Positions 1 through 10,009 are shown, numbered from the stretch's first letter. The stretch is DNA of 38,588 bases from an uncultured Collinsella sp. (GCA_905197665.1 CAJJZP010000020.1:1-38588); one strand, 5' to 3'. Made by a program: numbers and translations. The notes: generated by a model from the letters alone, not told the origin.

Positions 1-16
1 CCGGGGGCGGACAAAC

Positions 17-553
17 CTACTCAGTCTCGCCCGGTCGAGCGCCGCGGGCCAGGGCGTCCTGGTACTCCTTGACTGCCTTGATCCTCTGCATCGGCTTCAG
101 TCGCTCGAACATGGTGTTGCCATGCAGGTGATCAATCTCGTGCTGCAGGCACACGCAGAACAGGTCGCCTGAGGCCTCGTAGCGAATCAGGTTGGCATCC
201 AGGTCGTACGCCTCGACGACGACATGGTCGGGACGCTCAATCTCGCAGCTAATGCCAGGGATGGACAGGCAGCCCTCGCTAAACGGCACCAGATGGTCAC
301 TCTGCTCCACGATCACGGGGTTGATGAGCACGTACGGGTCATAGTCGTTCTTGTCGGTGTAGTCGCAGTCGATGGTGACGAGCTGAATAAGCTCGCCGAT
401 CTGCGGAGCAGCCAGGCCGCAGCCGCCGTTCTCGAACATCATCTTCTTCATCTTCTCGGCAAGCGCCTCGATCGCCGGGGTGATCTCCTCGATGACGGCG
501 CACTCCTGGCGCAGACGAGGGTCGGGCGACAGTACGATTCCGTTGGCTTCCAT
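17..553 (-). CDS. def: Peptide deformylase
   Basis: Removes the formyl group from the N-terminal formyl-methionine of nascent proteins in the cytoplasm, using a metal ion. All three family motifs are visible: GCGLAAPQIG near residues 44-53, EGCLSIPG near 93-100 (metal ligand Cys95) and QHEIDHLHG near 137-145 (ligands His138 and His142, catalytic Glu139). The 178 aa length is normal. Two in-frame ATG codons lie six bases apart. I chose the inner one (position 553) because the GAAAGG ribosome site lies about 6 bases before it, whereas it abuts the outer ATG at 559. It follows priA by 18 bases on the same strand, so the two are probably co-transcribed. The stop codon is close to the window edge, so its terminator cannot be seen. 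Confidence 0.97.
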   Translation of the reverse strand: MEANGIVLSPDPRLRQECAVIEEITPAIEALAEKMKKMMFENGGCGLAAPQIGELIQLVTIDCDYTDKNDYDPYVLINPVIVEQSDHLVPFSEGCLSIPGISCEIERPDHVVVEAYDLDANLIRYEASGDLFCVCLQHEIDHLHGNTMFERLKPMQRIKAVKEYQDALARGARPGETE

Positions 554-571
554 GGCCATCCTTTCGGGTTG

Positions 572-2998
572 TTACATCAAATCATAGGCGTCGACGTCAA
601 CGCTCACGCTCACGCCACGCACAGAGCCCACCTCTTTGAGACAGGCGTCGATATCATCAGAGACATGGTACCCCACGGGCGACTTCACAAGCAGATGGAA
701 GCGGTAACGGTCCTTGGCTCTCTCGATTACACACGAAGCCGGGCCTAGCACCTGCGGCACGGCACTCCCCGCCCGCAAAAAATCGGGCGCGGCGGCATGC
801 CAGCGGCGCTTAAGAAGCTTTGCAATGCGCCCAATGTAGTCCTGCGCGTCGTCTCGGTTCGCCGACCACACCAAAATGTTGACCAGGCGCACGAACGGCG
901 GATACAGGGCGTCGCGGCGCTGGTCCAGATCGTAGTCGGTAAAGATTGAACGGTCGTGCTCGGCGACGGCGCGAATAACCGGGTCCTCGGGCAGATAGGT
1001 CTGGATGATGACCTCGCCGGGACGATCGCCGCGACCGGCACGGCCCGCGACCTGCTCCAGCAGATCGTAGGCGCGCTCCCCTGCGCGGAAGTCCGGCAGC
1101 TTGAGGGCGAAGTCGGCATTGACCACGCCCACGAGCGTGACCTCGGGAAAATCGAGACCCTTGGCGATCATTTGGGTGCCCAGCAACACGGCGCAATCGG
1201 CCGCATCGAACTGCTCGAGCAGCTTTTTGTGCGCATCCTTGCCGCGCGTGGAATCGGCATCCATGCGGATGATGGCGACGTCCTCGGGCAGCATCTGGTG
1301 CAGTGCGTCCTCGATCTGCTGCGTGCCCAGCCCCATTTTTGCCAGGTAGCGACTGCCACATTTGGGGCAACGACTCGTGTGCGCGGGATACGGCTGCACG
1401 CGCCAGGAGGATCCGCATGTGTGACATTGCAGCGTGTGCGTGCGCTCGTGATACGTAAGCGCTGTGGAGCAGTGGTTGCAGGTGGGAACGCAGCCGCACT
1501 CGCGACACATCAAAAACGGCGCAAAACCGCGGCGGTTGTGCAGCAGCACGGCCTTTTCGCGGCGCTCGACCACACGCTCCAAGCCCTCCATCAAGGGTTT
1601 TGAGAACATGGAGCGGCTGCCGTGTGAAAACTCGCGGCGCAAGTCGGCAATCCGAACCGTGGGAAGCACGGCGTGTCCCGGGCGCTCGGGCATCTCGGCA
1701 CGTGTCCAGGTGGCACCGTTATACGTGCCACGGCGGCAGCGGTCGAGGGCCTCGGCAGAAGGCGTGGCCGACCCCAACACGAGCGGGCAGCGGTAGCGCC
1801 GCGCCATCTCGGCCGCCACCTCGCGCGCGTGGTAGCGCGGACTGGAGCCCTGCTTGTAACTAGTCTCGTGCTCCTCGTCGATGATGATGAGGCCCAAGTC
1901 GCTGAGCGGGCAAAAGAGCGCCGAGCGAGCGCCGACGACCACGCGGGCCGCACCGCTGGCAACCATATCCCACTGGTCCAGGCGCTCGCCGGCCGAAAGC
2001 CGCGAATGGAACACGGCGACCGTCTCGCCAAAGCGCGAGCGGAAGCGGCCGACGGTCTGGGCCGTCAGTGAGATCTCGGGTACCAGCACGCAGGCAGAGC
2101 GACCGGCCGCGAGTACGCGCTCGATGGCGGAGAGGTAGACCTCGGTTTTGCCGGAGCCGGTGACGCCGTCGACCAGCACCACGTCGCCATGAGCGTCAAG
2201 GCGGGCGCGCTCAATCTGCGCGAGTGCCTGTTGCTGGCCGTTGGTAAGGGAGACCGGGGCCTTGCCGTTTGCCGAGGACAGCGTGGTCTGCTCGCTGCAG
2301 CCACGCCACGCACGGCGCTCCTCAACCACCACGACGCCGCGCTTTTCGAGCGCCTTGATGGTCGCCGACATACTGTTATAGAGAAGGTTGAGGTCGCGCG
2401 TCGTGACAGGACCACACTGGAGCGCCTCGATGAGTTGGCGCTGGCGGACCGCGGTCTTGGGCGGCGTATAGTCGAAGCCCTCGGGCGTAAGCATGACCCA
2501 ACGGTTTTGGATGGGCTTGACGGCGGGACGTTCAACCGTCCACACGCCGTCGTCGCCCTTGACCACGCGCGGGCTGCCACCCGGGGGCAAAAACAGACGC
2601 AGGCATTCGGAAAGCGTCGCGACATACTCGCGGCTCATCCAACGCGCAATGCGGGCGGCCTCGGCGCCAAAGAGCGGTTTGCTGAGGATGGCCTCGATAG
2701 GCTTGATGCGCGCGGGATCGAGAGCGTCGTTACCTTGCAGGTCGCCCAGCTCGGGTGCAATATCAACGATGTAGCCTGCGGCGGCACGGTTACCAAAGTG
2801 GACCAGGACCGTGGATCCGATCTGGACCTCGTTGGCAAGGGACTCGGGGATGCCGTAAGCAAACGGTTCCGACAGCGCACGGGTGGGGATGTCGAGGACC
2901 ACGCTCGCGTAGGCGGCGATGGGTTCGGGTGCAGGCTCGGGCTTCACCGGAGTCTCCTCCGGTTCCGGCGAACCAAACAGCGACAGTTGTTGAGCCAT
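572..2998 (-). CDS. priA: Primosomal protein N' (replication-restart helicase PriA)
   Basis: A 3'-to-5' DNA helicase that recognises stalled forks and reloads the replisome. The 808 aa protein has an N-terminal DNA-binding region, a Walker A motif GVTGSGKT (about 278-285), the DEEH box (374-377), and a zinc-binding cysteine cluster inserted in the helicase core (Cys498, 501, 507, 510, 525, 528, 544, 547). The C-terminal helicase motifs include the QVAGRAGR segment. The start at 2998 is preceded by AGAGGTGG. The first 30 residues are Pro/Glu-rich and look disordered. It is upstream of def in a two-gene unit. The priA-def pairing (followed by fmt in many bacteria) is common and supports a formylation/deformylation operon continuing beyond the left edge. 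Confidence 0.96.
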   Translation of the reverse strand: MAQQLSLFGSPEPEETPVKPEPAPEPIAAYASVVLDIPTRALSEPFAYGIPESLANEVQIGSTVLVHFGNRAAAGYIVDIAPELGDLQGNDALDPARIKPIEAILSKPLFGAEAARIARWMSREYVATLSECLRLFLPPGGSPRVVKGDDGVWTVERPAVKPIQNRWVMLTPEGFDYTPPKTAVRQRQLIEALQCGPVTTRDLNLLYNSMSATIKALEKRGVVVVEERRAWRGCSEQTTLSSANGKAPVSLTNGQQQALAQIERARLDAHGDVVLVDGVTGSGKTEVYLSAIERVLAAGRSACVLVPEISLTAQTVGRFRSRFGETVAVFHSRLSAGERLDQWDMVASGAARVVVGARSALFCPLSDLGLIIIDEEHETSYKQGSSPRYHAREVAAEMARRYRCPLVLGSATPSAEALDRCRRGTYNGATWTRAEMPERPGHAVLPTVRIADLRREFSHGSRSMFSKPLMEGLERVVERREKAVLLHNRRGFAPFLMCRECGCVPTCNHCSTALTYHERTHTLQCHTCGSSWRVQPYPAHTSRCPKCGSRYLAKMGLGTQQIEDALHQMLPEDVAIIRMDADSTRGKDAHKKLLEQFDAADCAVLLGTQMIAKGLDFPEVTLVGVVNADFALKLPDFRAGERAYDLLEQVAGRAGRGDRPGEVIIQTYLPEDPVIRAVAEHDRSIFTDYDLDQRRDALYPPFVRLVNILVWSANRDDAQDYIGRIAKLLKRRWHAAAPDFLRAGSAVPQVLGPASCVIERAKDRYRFHLLVKSPVGYHVSDDIDACLKEVGSVRGVSVSVDVDAYDLM

Positions 2999-3030
2999 AC
3001 ACCACCTCTAACGAACGGACCTGAAAGGGG

Positions 3031-3061
3031 TGGGACAAACACTACTGATTATTTTGTCCCA
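3031..3061. repeat. Hairpin repeat with GGGACAAA arm, between priA and gltX
   Basis: TGGGACAAA at 3031-3039 pairs with TTTGTCCCA at 3053-3061 around a 13-base loop. It lies between the priA start and the gltX terminator, so it is in the priA 5' region. It could be a leader hairpin, an operator or a dispersed intergenic repeat. A shorter hairpin with the same GGGACA arm core follows sdaA near 8058, and the repeat at 4692-4733 carries GGGGACAGA in its loop. Confidence 0.6.
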
Positions 3062-3080
3062 GCAACCCACTCATCGGTAC

Positions 3081-3115
3081 AGAAACAAGAGCCCCGCTCT
3101 GAGTGAACGGGGCTC
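3081..3115 (-). terminator. Rho-independent terminator of gltX
   Basis: On the minus strand, about 24 bases after the gltX stop, GAGCCCCG pairs with CGGGGCTC around an 11-base loop and is followed by the T-rich tract TTGTTTCTG. This is a clear intrinsic terminator that separates gltX from priA. Confidence 0.85.
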
Positions 3116-3138
3116 GGATACATACGTTTGCGCAGCGA

Positions 3139-4614
3139 TTACAGCGCCATCGTGCGGGCGCGGTCGATGCGCGCCAGGCAGTCGTCGCGGCCGACGAGCG
3201 CCATGGTCTCGCCCAGCGGGGGGCTCACCATGTTGCCGCAGACGGCGACGCGCACAGCCTGGAACACCACGCGCTTCTTAAGGTCCATCTGCTCGGGCAG
3301 CGGCTCAAGCGCGGCGTCGATGGCCTCGGCAGTCCAATCGTCCACGCCCTCAAGCGCGGCCTTGGCGGCGTCCAGAATGGCGCCCATGCCTTCCTTGGCC
3401 AGACCCTTGTTAACGGATTTCTCGTCATACTCGAGCGTCTCGGCCGTAGCGAAGATGGGAGCGGCGACGGTCACGGCGTCGGCCGGCATCTTGGTGCGCG
3501 GCTTGACGATTGCGGCAAGCGCGTCGATCCAGTCTTCGCCGTACTCGACGTTGCCCTCGATGAGACCCGCCTCGTGCAGCTCGGGGACCATGATCTCGTC
3601 GGCAAACTGGGCATCGGACATGCCGTTGATGTACTCGGCGTTGACCCAGTCGAGTTTCTTTGGGTCGAAGGTCGCCGGGTTCTTGGAGATGCGGTCGAGC
3701 GAGAACTTGCTGGCCAGGACATCGCGCGGGATGATCGTGGTCTCGCCGTCGAGCGACCAGCCGAGCAGCGCCAGGTAGTTGACGAAGGCGTCGGAAAGGT
3801 AGCCGGCGTCGCGGTACTCCTCCACCGAGGTGGCGCCATGGCGCTTGGAGAGCTTCTTGCCGTCGGCGCCCAGGATCATGGAGATGTGGGCGAACGTGGG
3901 CACGGGCGCGCCGAGGGCCTCGTAGACCATGACCTGACGCGGGGTGTTGGACAGGTGGTCGTCGCCGCGGATGACATGGGTGATCTTCATCATGGCGTCG
4001 TCGACGACGGTCGCAAAGTTGTACGTGGGCGTGCCATCGGAGCGGAAGATCACAAAGTCGTCGAGCTCCTTGGCGTCGAAGGTCACCTCGCCGTGGACGG
4101 CATCGTGGATGACGACGTCGCCGCGGTCCTCGGGCACCTTGATGCGCAGAACGTAGGACTCGCCGGCCTCGATGCGACGGCGGGCCTCCTCGGGATCAAG
4201 ATCGCGGCAACGGCGCTGATAGCCCTGGAAGGGATCCTTGCGCTCCTGCGCGGCCTTGCGATCGGCGTCGAGCTGCTCCTTGGTGCAGAAGCAGGGATAG
4301 GCCTTACCCTCGTCCCAAAGCTTCTGGGCAGCCTGCTTGTACAGGTCCAGGCGCTCGGTCTGGGCATAGGGGCCAAAGTCTCCGCCCACCTCGGGACCCT
4401 CGTCCCAGTCCAGGCCCAGCCAACGCATGGCGCGCAGGATGATCTGCGTGTTCTCGTCGGTGGAACGGGTGGGATCGGTGTCGTCGATGCGCAGGATGAA
4501 CGTGCCGCCGTTTGCGCGGGCGAAAGCCCAGTTATAGATAGCGGTGCGGGCGCCGCCGATGTGCAGCTTGCCCGTCGGTGAGGGTGCAAAGCGGACGCGA
4601 ACGTCTGATGCCAT
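3139..4614 (-). CDS. gltX: Glutamyl-tRNA synthetase
   Basis: Class I aminoacyl-tRNA synthetase that charges tRNA with glutamate in the cytoplasm. The HIGH-type signature appears as KLHIGGA near residues 16-22, and the KMSKS-type signature as KLSKR at 254-258 within GADGKKLSKRHG. A Cys-rich patch (PCFC, about 107-110) is seen in the region where some GluRS bind zinc. The 491 aa length is typical. The frame is open for 13 further codons upstream, but the ATG at 4614 has GAGGAG six bases before it and starts directly with the conserved N-terminus, so I use it. It is monocistronic between a terminator and a divergent intergenic region shared with metK. A tRNA-Glu gene lies at the far right end of the window. 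Confidence 0.96.
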   Translation of the reverse strand: MASDVRVRFAPSPTGKLHIGGARTAIYNWAFARANGGTFILRIDDTDPTRSTDENTQIILRAMRWLGLDWDEGPEVGGDFGPYAQTERLDLYKQAAQKLWDEGKAYPCFCTKEQLDADRKAAQERKDPFQGYQRRCRDLDPEEARRRIEAGESYVLRIKVPEDRGDVVIHDAVHGEVTFDAKELDDFVIFRSDGTPTYNFATVVDDAMMKITHVIRGDDHLSNTPRQVMVYEALGAPVPTFAHISMILGADGKKLSKRHGATSVEEYRDAGYLSDAFVNYLALLGWSLDGETTIIPRDVLASKFSLDRISKNPATFDPKKLDWVNAEYINGMSDAQFADEIMVPELHEAGLIEGNVEYGEDWIDALAAIVKPRTKMPADAVTVAAPIFATAETLEYDEKSVNKGLAKEGMGAILDAAKAALEGVDDWTAEAIDAALEPLPEQMDLKKRVVFQAVRVAVCGNMVSPPLGETMALVGRDDCLARIDRARTMAL

Positions 4615-4691
4615 GGAAATCTCCTCGATTGCAGGATGGATGTCTAACCGCACCAGTATAAAGCATCAAAGCAACCTCCGCACAAAGGGCA

Positions 4692-4733
4692 CCGACCTAC
4701 TCATTGGGGACAGACTTAAATGAGTAGGTGCGG
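4692..4733. repeat. Inverted repeat in the gltX-metK divergent region
   Basis: ACCTACTCATT (4695-4705) pairs perfectly with AATGAGTAGGT (4719-4729), extended outward by CCG/CGG, around the loop GGGGACAGACTTA. No T-tract follows on either strand, so a terminator is unlikely. A CCTACTCA half-site also occurs at the def stop codon near position 16-23, and a CCACTCA variant follows the hairpin at 3031-3061. This suggests a dispersed intergenic repeat family or a regulator site. Confidence 0.7.
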
Positions 4734-4834
4734 AAAGGGTGTGAATGTTTGATTTACGCGCTATGATGTGCCCTTGCATAGAGAGCCCGTCGGAATGGTA
4801 ACGGTCGCCGGGACACGTTTTTGAAAGGACAATC

Positions 4835-6115
<1,281 letters not shown>

Positions 6116-6154
6116 GCCAACGGCAAAAGCTGCAGCCACATATCGATGCACCAA

Positions 6155-6190
6155 AAGAAGTACCGGCCCCAACCGGTACTTCTTTTTTAT
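6155..6190 (+). terminator. Rho-independent terminator of metK
   Basis: AAGAAGTACCGG (6155-6166) pairs with CCGGTACTTCTT (6173-6184) around six bases, followed by a T-rich run. It is a textbook strong terminator 40 bases after the metK stop, so sdaA needs its own promoter in the following 90 bases. Confidence 0.95.
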
Positions 6191-6282
6191 TAATCCGGTG
6201 GTGAAGATATTTCGATATGGGCATACGCAACGTCAGCAGCCAATGAATTTTGGAGCACATGCGCCTCTACCATGTATCCTTA

Positions 6283-6403
6283 GTCCCGAGAGGCGGGGCA
6301 TAAGGTCGATCGCGAGTTCCGCACGAGCCGGAGAGCACTTAATGTGCTCTCCGTGCGAGCAGGACTGTCCGAGCAGGCGACCTTATGCCCCGCCCCTCGG
6401 GAC
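6283..6403 (+). promoter_or_regulatory. Large palindromic leader of sdaA (candidate structured RNA or MITE-like element)
   Basis: The gap between metK and sdaA (6116-6429) holds the metK terminator and this element. A 26-base arm at 6283-6308 is complementary at 25 of 26 positions to 6378-6403. Inside is a second hairpin: CGCACG, a 4-base bulge, GGAGAGCAC (9 bp) and a UUAAU loop. On the 3' side the octamer CGAGCAGG occurs twice, at 6356-6363 and 6370-6377. The structure ends about 18 bases before the AAAGGAG ribosome site. No T-tract follows, so it is not a simple terminator. It may be a cis-acting RNA on L-serine ammonia-lyase or a small mobile inverted-repeat element; no target-site duplication is evident. 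A weak promoter-like pair (TTGGAG 6250, TATCCT 6275, 19-base spacing) would place the transcript start at the left arm. Confidence 0.6.
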
Positions 6404-6429
6404 GACGGGATAGATTTAAAGGAGCAGCC

Positions 6430-8037
6430 ATGGCAGGCAAGCCGCAAACACTAGCTACGACCTCGGCATTCGAGATCTTGGGGCCCGTCATGGTCGGCCC
6501 CAGCTCATCGCACACCGCCGGCGCCCTGCGCTGCGCCCAAGTTGCCGCCAGCCTGTTGGAAGGCCGCATCACCAAGGTCACCTTTGGCCTGTGGAACTCC
6601 TTTGCCCACACCTACCGCGGCCACGGCACCGATCGTGCACTCGTCGCGGGCATCCTAGGCCTCGACACCGATGATGAAAACATCAAGCAGGCCTTCAACC
6701 TCGCACGCGAGCAGGGCCTCGAATATCACTTTGAAATTAAGGGCGACGACGCCTCCATCCACCCCAACACCGTCGACATCGACATGGTCGACGACACGGG
6801 AGCCACGGCACAGGTCCGCGGTGAAAGCCTGGGCGGCGGCAAGATGCGCATCAGCCGCATTAACGGCGTCGGCGTCGACATCTCGGGCATGTACTCCACG
6901 CTCTTCGTGGCGCACCAGGATGTTCCCGGCGTGCTCGCCGCGCTCACGAACCTGCTCGCCTACGTACACGTGAACATCGCCTTCTGCCGCACCTACCGCA
7001 CCGAGGTGGGCGGCCAGGCCTACTCCGTCTTTGAGACCGACGGCGCACCCGACGACACCGTCGTCCCGATGCTGCGCAAGCTCGACAATGTCGATTACGC
7101 GACCTTTATCGAGCTCCCCGGTTCTGCCTCGTCGCTCTCCCCCGGCGTCTCAGCAAAGGAAATCTTCGACGACGGCGAGCAGCTGCTCGATGCGTGCGAG
7201 GAACGGGGACTCAGCATCGGCGCCGTCATGGCCCTGCGCGAGGCGCGCCTGACCGGCGAGGCCCACGCCGTCGCCGCCATGCGCCGCGTGCTCGACGTCA
7301 TGCGCGAGGAGACCACGGCCCCCATCGCCAATCCTCAGCGCTCGCTCGGCGGGCTTATCGGCGGCGAGGCCAAGCTCGTTGATGCCACCGGCCGCAACGA
7401 CTTGAGCGTAAGCCTGATGGGCGCCGTCCAGACCGATGCCGTGGCCCGCGCCATGGCTGTCCTTGAGCGCTCCGCCACAATGGGAGTGATCGTCGCCGCC
7501 CCCACGGCCGGCTCCGCAGGCGTCGTGCCCGGCTGCGTGCTAGCGCTCGCAGACCATCTGCAGCTGGACGACGAGCAGGTCATGGATGCCCTTTATTGCG
7601 CCGCCGCCATCGGCCTCAACCTCACCACGAGCGCCTGCGTTGCCGGCGCCGAGGGCGGCTGTCAGGCCGAGGTCGGAAGTGCGGCCGCCATGGCCGCCGC
7701 CGCACTGGTGCAGATGCTCGGCGGCACACCCGAGCAGGCGCTCGATGCCAGTTCCATCGCGCTGAGTAATCTGCTGGGCTTGGTCTGCGACCCGGTGGGC
7801 GGCCTCGTGGAGGTGCCGTGCCAAAACCGCAATGCCATCGGCGTGGCCGCGGCATTTAGCTCGGCGCAGCTTGCACTTGCCGGCATTAAGAGCCTGGTGC
7901 CGTTTGATCAGATGGCACACGTCATGCTCTCGGTGGGCCACGCGTTGCCGGCCACGCTGCGCGAGACGGCAAAGGGCGGCATCGCGCAGGCTCCGGCCGC
8001 ACTTTCAGCCTGTGCAAAATGCGGTGTGTGCGGATAG
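6430..8037 (+). CDS. sdaA: L-serine ammonia-lyase, iron-sulfur dependent, single chain
   Basis: Deaminates L-serine to pyruvate and ammonia with an oxygen-sensitive [4Fe-4S] cluster, feeding fermentation in anaerobes. The beta domain comes first (GPVMVGPSSSHTAGA near the N-terminus), with an ACT-like regulatory segment around residues 145-225. The alpha domain fills the rest. Cluster cysteine candidates are in SACVAGAEGGC and in CDPVGG...EVPC. At 535 aa it is a fused beta-alpha enzyme; many Firmicutes use two subunits. The chosen ATG has AAAGGAG six bases upstream; the frame extends 45 bases further but without a ribosome site. The protein ends in CAKCGVCG, a Cys-rich tail not essential to the family fold. 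Confidence 0.93.
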   Translation: MAGKPQTLATTSAFEILGPVMVGPSSSHTAGALRCAQVAASLLEGRITKVTFGLWNSFAHTYRGHGTDRALVAGILGLDTDDENIKQAFNLAREQGLEYHFEIKGDDASIHPNTVDIDMVDDTGATAQVRGESLGGGKMRISRINGVGVDISGMYSTLFVAHQDVPGVLAALTNLLAYVHVNIAFCRTYRTEVGGQAYSVFETDGAPDDTVVPMLRKLDNVDYATFIELPGSASSLSPGVSAKEIFDDGEQLLDACEERGLSIGAVMALREARLTGEAHAVAAMRRVLDVMREETTAPIANPQRSLGGLIGGEAKLVDATGRNDLSVSLMGAVQTDAVARAMAVLERSATMGVIVAAPTAGSAGVVPGCVLALADHLQLDDEQVMDALYCAAAIGLNLTTSACVAGAEGGCQAEVGSAAAMAAAALVQMLGGTPEQALDASSIALSNLLGLVCDPVGGLVEVPCQNRNAIGVAAAFSSAQLALAGIKSLVPFDQMAHVMLSVGHALPATLRETAKGGIAQAPAALSACAKCGVCG

Positions 8038-8057
8038 CGACAAAGAACGACTCGAAG

Positions 8058-8082
8058 GTGGGACAAATGTCCCACGTCTTTT
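8058..8082 (+). terminator. Probable terminator of sdaA
   Basis: GTGGGACA pairs with TGTCCCAC (8059-8075) immediately followed by GTCTTTT. It sits about 20 bases after the sdaA stop. The loop is very short and the T-run imperfect, so efficiency is uncertain. The GGGACA arm core is shared with the hairpin at 3031-3061. Confidence 0.6.
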
Positions 8083-8123
8083 GAATGCCACCGTTTCCAT
8101 ACCACAATCAACTAGGTAATCGC

Positions 8124-8129
8124 TATAAT
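8124..8129 (+). promoter_or_regulatory. Candidate -10 box for the L,D-transpeptidase gene
   Basis: A perfect TATAAT lies 58 bases before the transpeptidase start and after the sdaA terminator. I see no convincing -35 hexamer 16-18 bases upstream, so this is only the -10 half of a likely promoter. Confidence 0.45.
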
Positions 8130-8186
8130 GCAAGCCCAGTAAAAATACGATGAGCCACAAGGCGAAATTCGAAGGATATGCACACG

Positions 8187-9911
8187 ATGTCGCAAAACGA
8201 TCGAACTCAACTGATTCCCGATCCGCAGCAGCCAAGCAGGCACACCGGCGGCGTTCAGTCGCCGCGTCCTATCGCGCCGAGCCACGGTCAGCAGCGTGGT
8301 GCGGCAAACGCTTCGCAACGCCCGAACCAGCAGCGCCAGCAACGTCAGCAGCGCCAGGCAAACGGCAATACGCCCAAGCAGCCCCCCAAGCACGGTCGAG
8401 GCGATCGCGGCCCCGCGCGCAAACCCACCGGGAACAATAAGTCGGGCAAAAAGACGACGCTCTTTGTCCTCCTGGGTCTTATCGTCATTGTCTATATCGT
8501 AGGCGTCGTAGCGTTTTCGCAGGTAGCCTACCCCAACACCACCATCGCCGGCGTCGACGTCTCGTTCTCCAACGCTTCGTCTGCCGCCACCAAGGTCAAC
8601 TCGGCGTGGAAGCACTATAAGCTCACCGTGGCGGGCGATGACTTTAGCTGGACCTATCAGCCCGAGTCCGATGAGCCCATCGTCGACGGCGAAGCTGCCG
8701 CAAAAGAGATCATCAACCACAACGAAGCCTTTGTATGGCCGGTCCGCCTTATGGAATCCTTAAGTGGCAAGACCAAAACAACCGCTACCTCCAACGAAGT
8801 CGATCTTGATCAAGACGTCGACCTGTCCATGCTCTCCGATACCTTTGACCAAAAGCAGTTTGAGAAGGATCTGGGCACCGCCATCGATGAGTTTAACGAG
8901 GGCCGTTCGGGCACGTTCGAGGCCAATAGCTCCTATGACGAGCAGGCCGGCAAGTTTACCGTCGAGAAGGCACGCTCCAACGAAAAACTCAACCGCGAGC
9001 ATATCATTAAGTATGCCGAGCTCGAGCTTGCCTCGCTGGCCGAGACCGTAGATCTTTCCAAGCTCGGCAACGATGCCTATGAGCCGCTTAATGGAACGCT
9101 GACCGATGATCAGATTCAGTCCGCATGCGATGCCGCCAACAACTTCTTGGGCGTCAACGTGACCCTCAAGCTCAACGGCGAGGATGCCGGAAAGGTTGAT
9201 GGCAGCTCCGTGTTGCAGTGGATCAGCTTTGCCGATCCTGCCAACCCCACGCTCGATACGTCGCAAATCAGCAGCTGGGCAGCCGAGCTCGCGAACGGCT
9301 TTAATACCGTGGGCTCCACTCGCTGGTGGACGCGCGCCGATGGCAAGCAGTGTGCCGTCGAAGGCGGTGACTTTGGTTGGTCCATTGACAGCAGCTCGCT
9401 CGCCAAGCAGGTCGAGGACGCCATTAACAACAAGCAGACCGGCGAAATCGAGATCAAGTACTCCCAGAAGGCCGACACCTTTACAGCAAAGGGAGAGCCC
9501 GACTGGAAGGCGTATATCGACGTCGATCTGTCCGAGCAGCACGCGCGCTACTATGACGAGAACGGTAATATCGTTTGGGAGGCCAACTTTATTTCTGGCA
9601 AGCCGGGAGAGGACGCCACCCCCGAGGGCGTATGGCAGATCAACAGCAACAATGGCGCCAGCAAGCTTATCGGTGCCAAGGACCCCGAGACCGGCAAGCC
9701 CAAATACGAGAGCCCGGTCAGCTATTGGATGCCGTTCGAGGGCAATATGGTCGGATTCCACGACGCCACCTGGCAAAACGACAAGAGCTTCGATAATGCC
9801 GAGTCGTACAAGTGGTGCGGCAGCCACGGTTGCATCAACCTGCGCCTGGCCGATGCAAAGGCACTTCACGACTGCATCAAAGTCGGCCTGTGCGTGGTTG
9901 TCCACTCGTAG
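8187..9911 (+). CDS. Membrane-anchored L,D-transpeptidase (YkuD domain)
   Basis: Cross-links peptidoglycan stems (3-3 links) or attaches proteins to the wall, using a catalytic cysteine. The C-terminal YkuD domain has the motif SHGCINLRLADA with His547 and catalytic Cys549. A basic, Gln/Arg-rich cytoplasmic tail of about 88 residues is followed by one membrane helix (about 91-110), then a long extracytoplasmic region with repeated peptidoglycan-binding-like segments similar to the PG_binding_4 modules that often precede YkuD. Two ATGs are nine bases apart; GAAGGA is 10 bases before the inner one (8187) and only 1 base before the outer (8178), so I use the inner. It is probably monocistronic. 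Confidence 0.9.
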   Translation: MSQNDRTQLIPDPQQPSRHTGGVQSPRPIAPSHGQQRGAANASQRPNQQRQQRQQRQANGNTPKQPPKHGRGDRGPARKPTGNNKSGKKTTLFVLLGLIVIVYIVGVVAFSQVAYPNTTIAGVDVSFSNASSAATKVNSAWKHYKLTVAGDDFSWTYQPESDEPIVDGEAAAKEIINHNEAFVWPVRLMESLSGKTKTTATSNEVDLDQDVDLSMLSDTFDQKQFEKDLGTAIDEFNEGRSGTFEANSSYDEQAGKFTVEKARSNEKLNREHIIKYAELELASLAETVDLSKLGNDAYEPLNGTLTDDQIQSACDAANNFLGVNVTLKLNGEDAGKVDGSSVLQWISFADPANPTLDTSQISSWAAELANGFNTVGSTRWWTRADGKQCAVEGGDFGWSIDSSSLAKQVEDAINNKQTGEIEIKYSQKADTFTAKGEPDWKAYIDVDLSEQHARYYDENGNIVWEANFISGKPGEDATPEGVWQINSNNGASKLIGAKDPETGKPKYESPVSYWMPFEGNMVGFHDATWQNDKSFDNAESYKWCGSHGCINLRLADAKALHDCIKVGLCVVVHS

Positions 9912-9979
9912 TGCAACGCGCGCATTAATACAACGTGGAACCACTGCAAACAATCTAACAGTTCCGAAAGAAACCGTCC

Positions 9980-10009
9980 TATGCGCCCATCCCAACCGAT
10001 GGGCGCATA
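9980..10009. other. 12-bp hairpin between transpeptidase and exporter operon
   Basis: TATGCGCCCATC (9980-9991) pairs perfectly with GATGGGCGCATA (9998-10009) around six bases. The following TACTTATC is only weakly T-rich. It may be the terminator of the transpeptidase gene or a leader hairpin of the exporter operon, whose ATG is 34 bases further on. Confidence 0.6.

Noticed and set aside
3103..4581. Plus-strand open frame of about 490 codons opposite gltX
   Set aside because: It is a shadow of gltX; the translation has no recognisable motif and is typical of antisense frames in high-GC genes.
4615..4834. SAM-I or SAM-IV riboswitch before metK
   Set aside because: The conserved cores of these classes are not present; only generic stems are visible.
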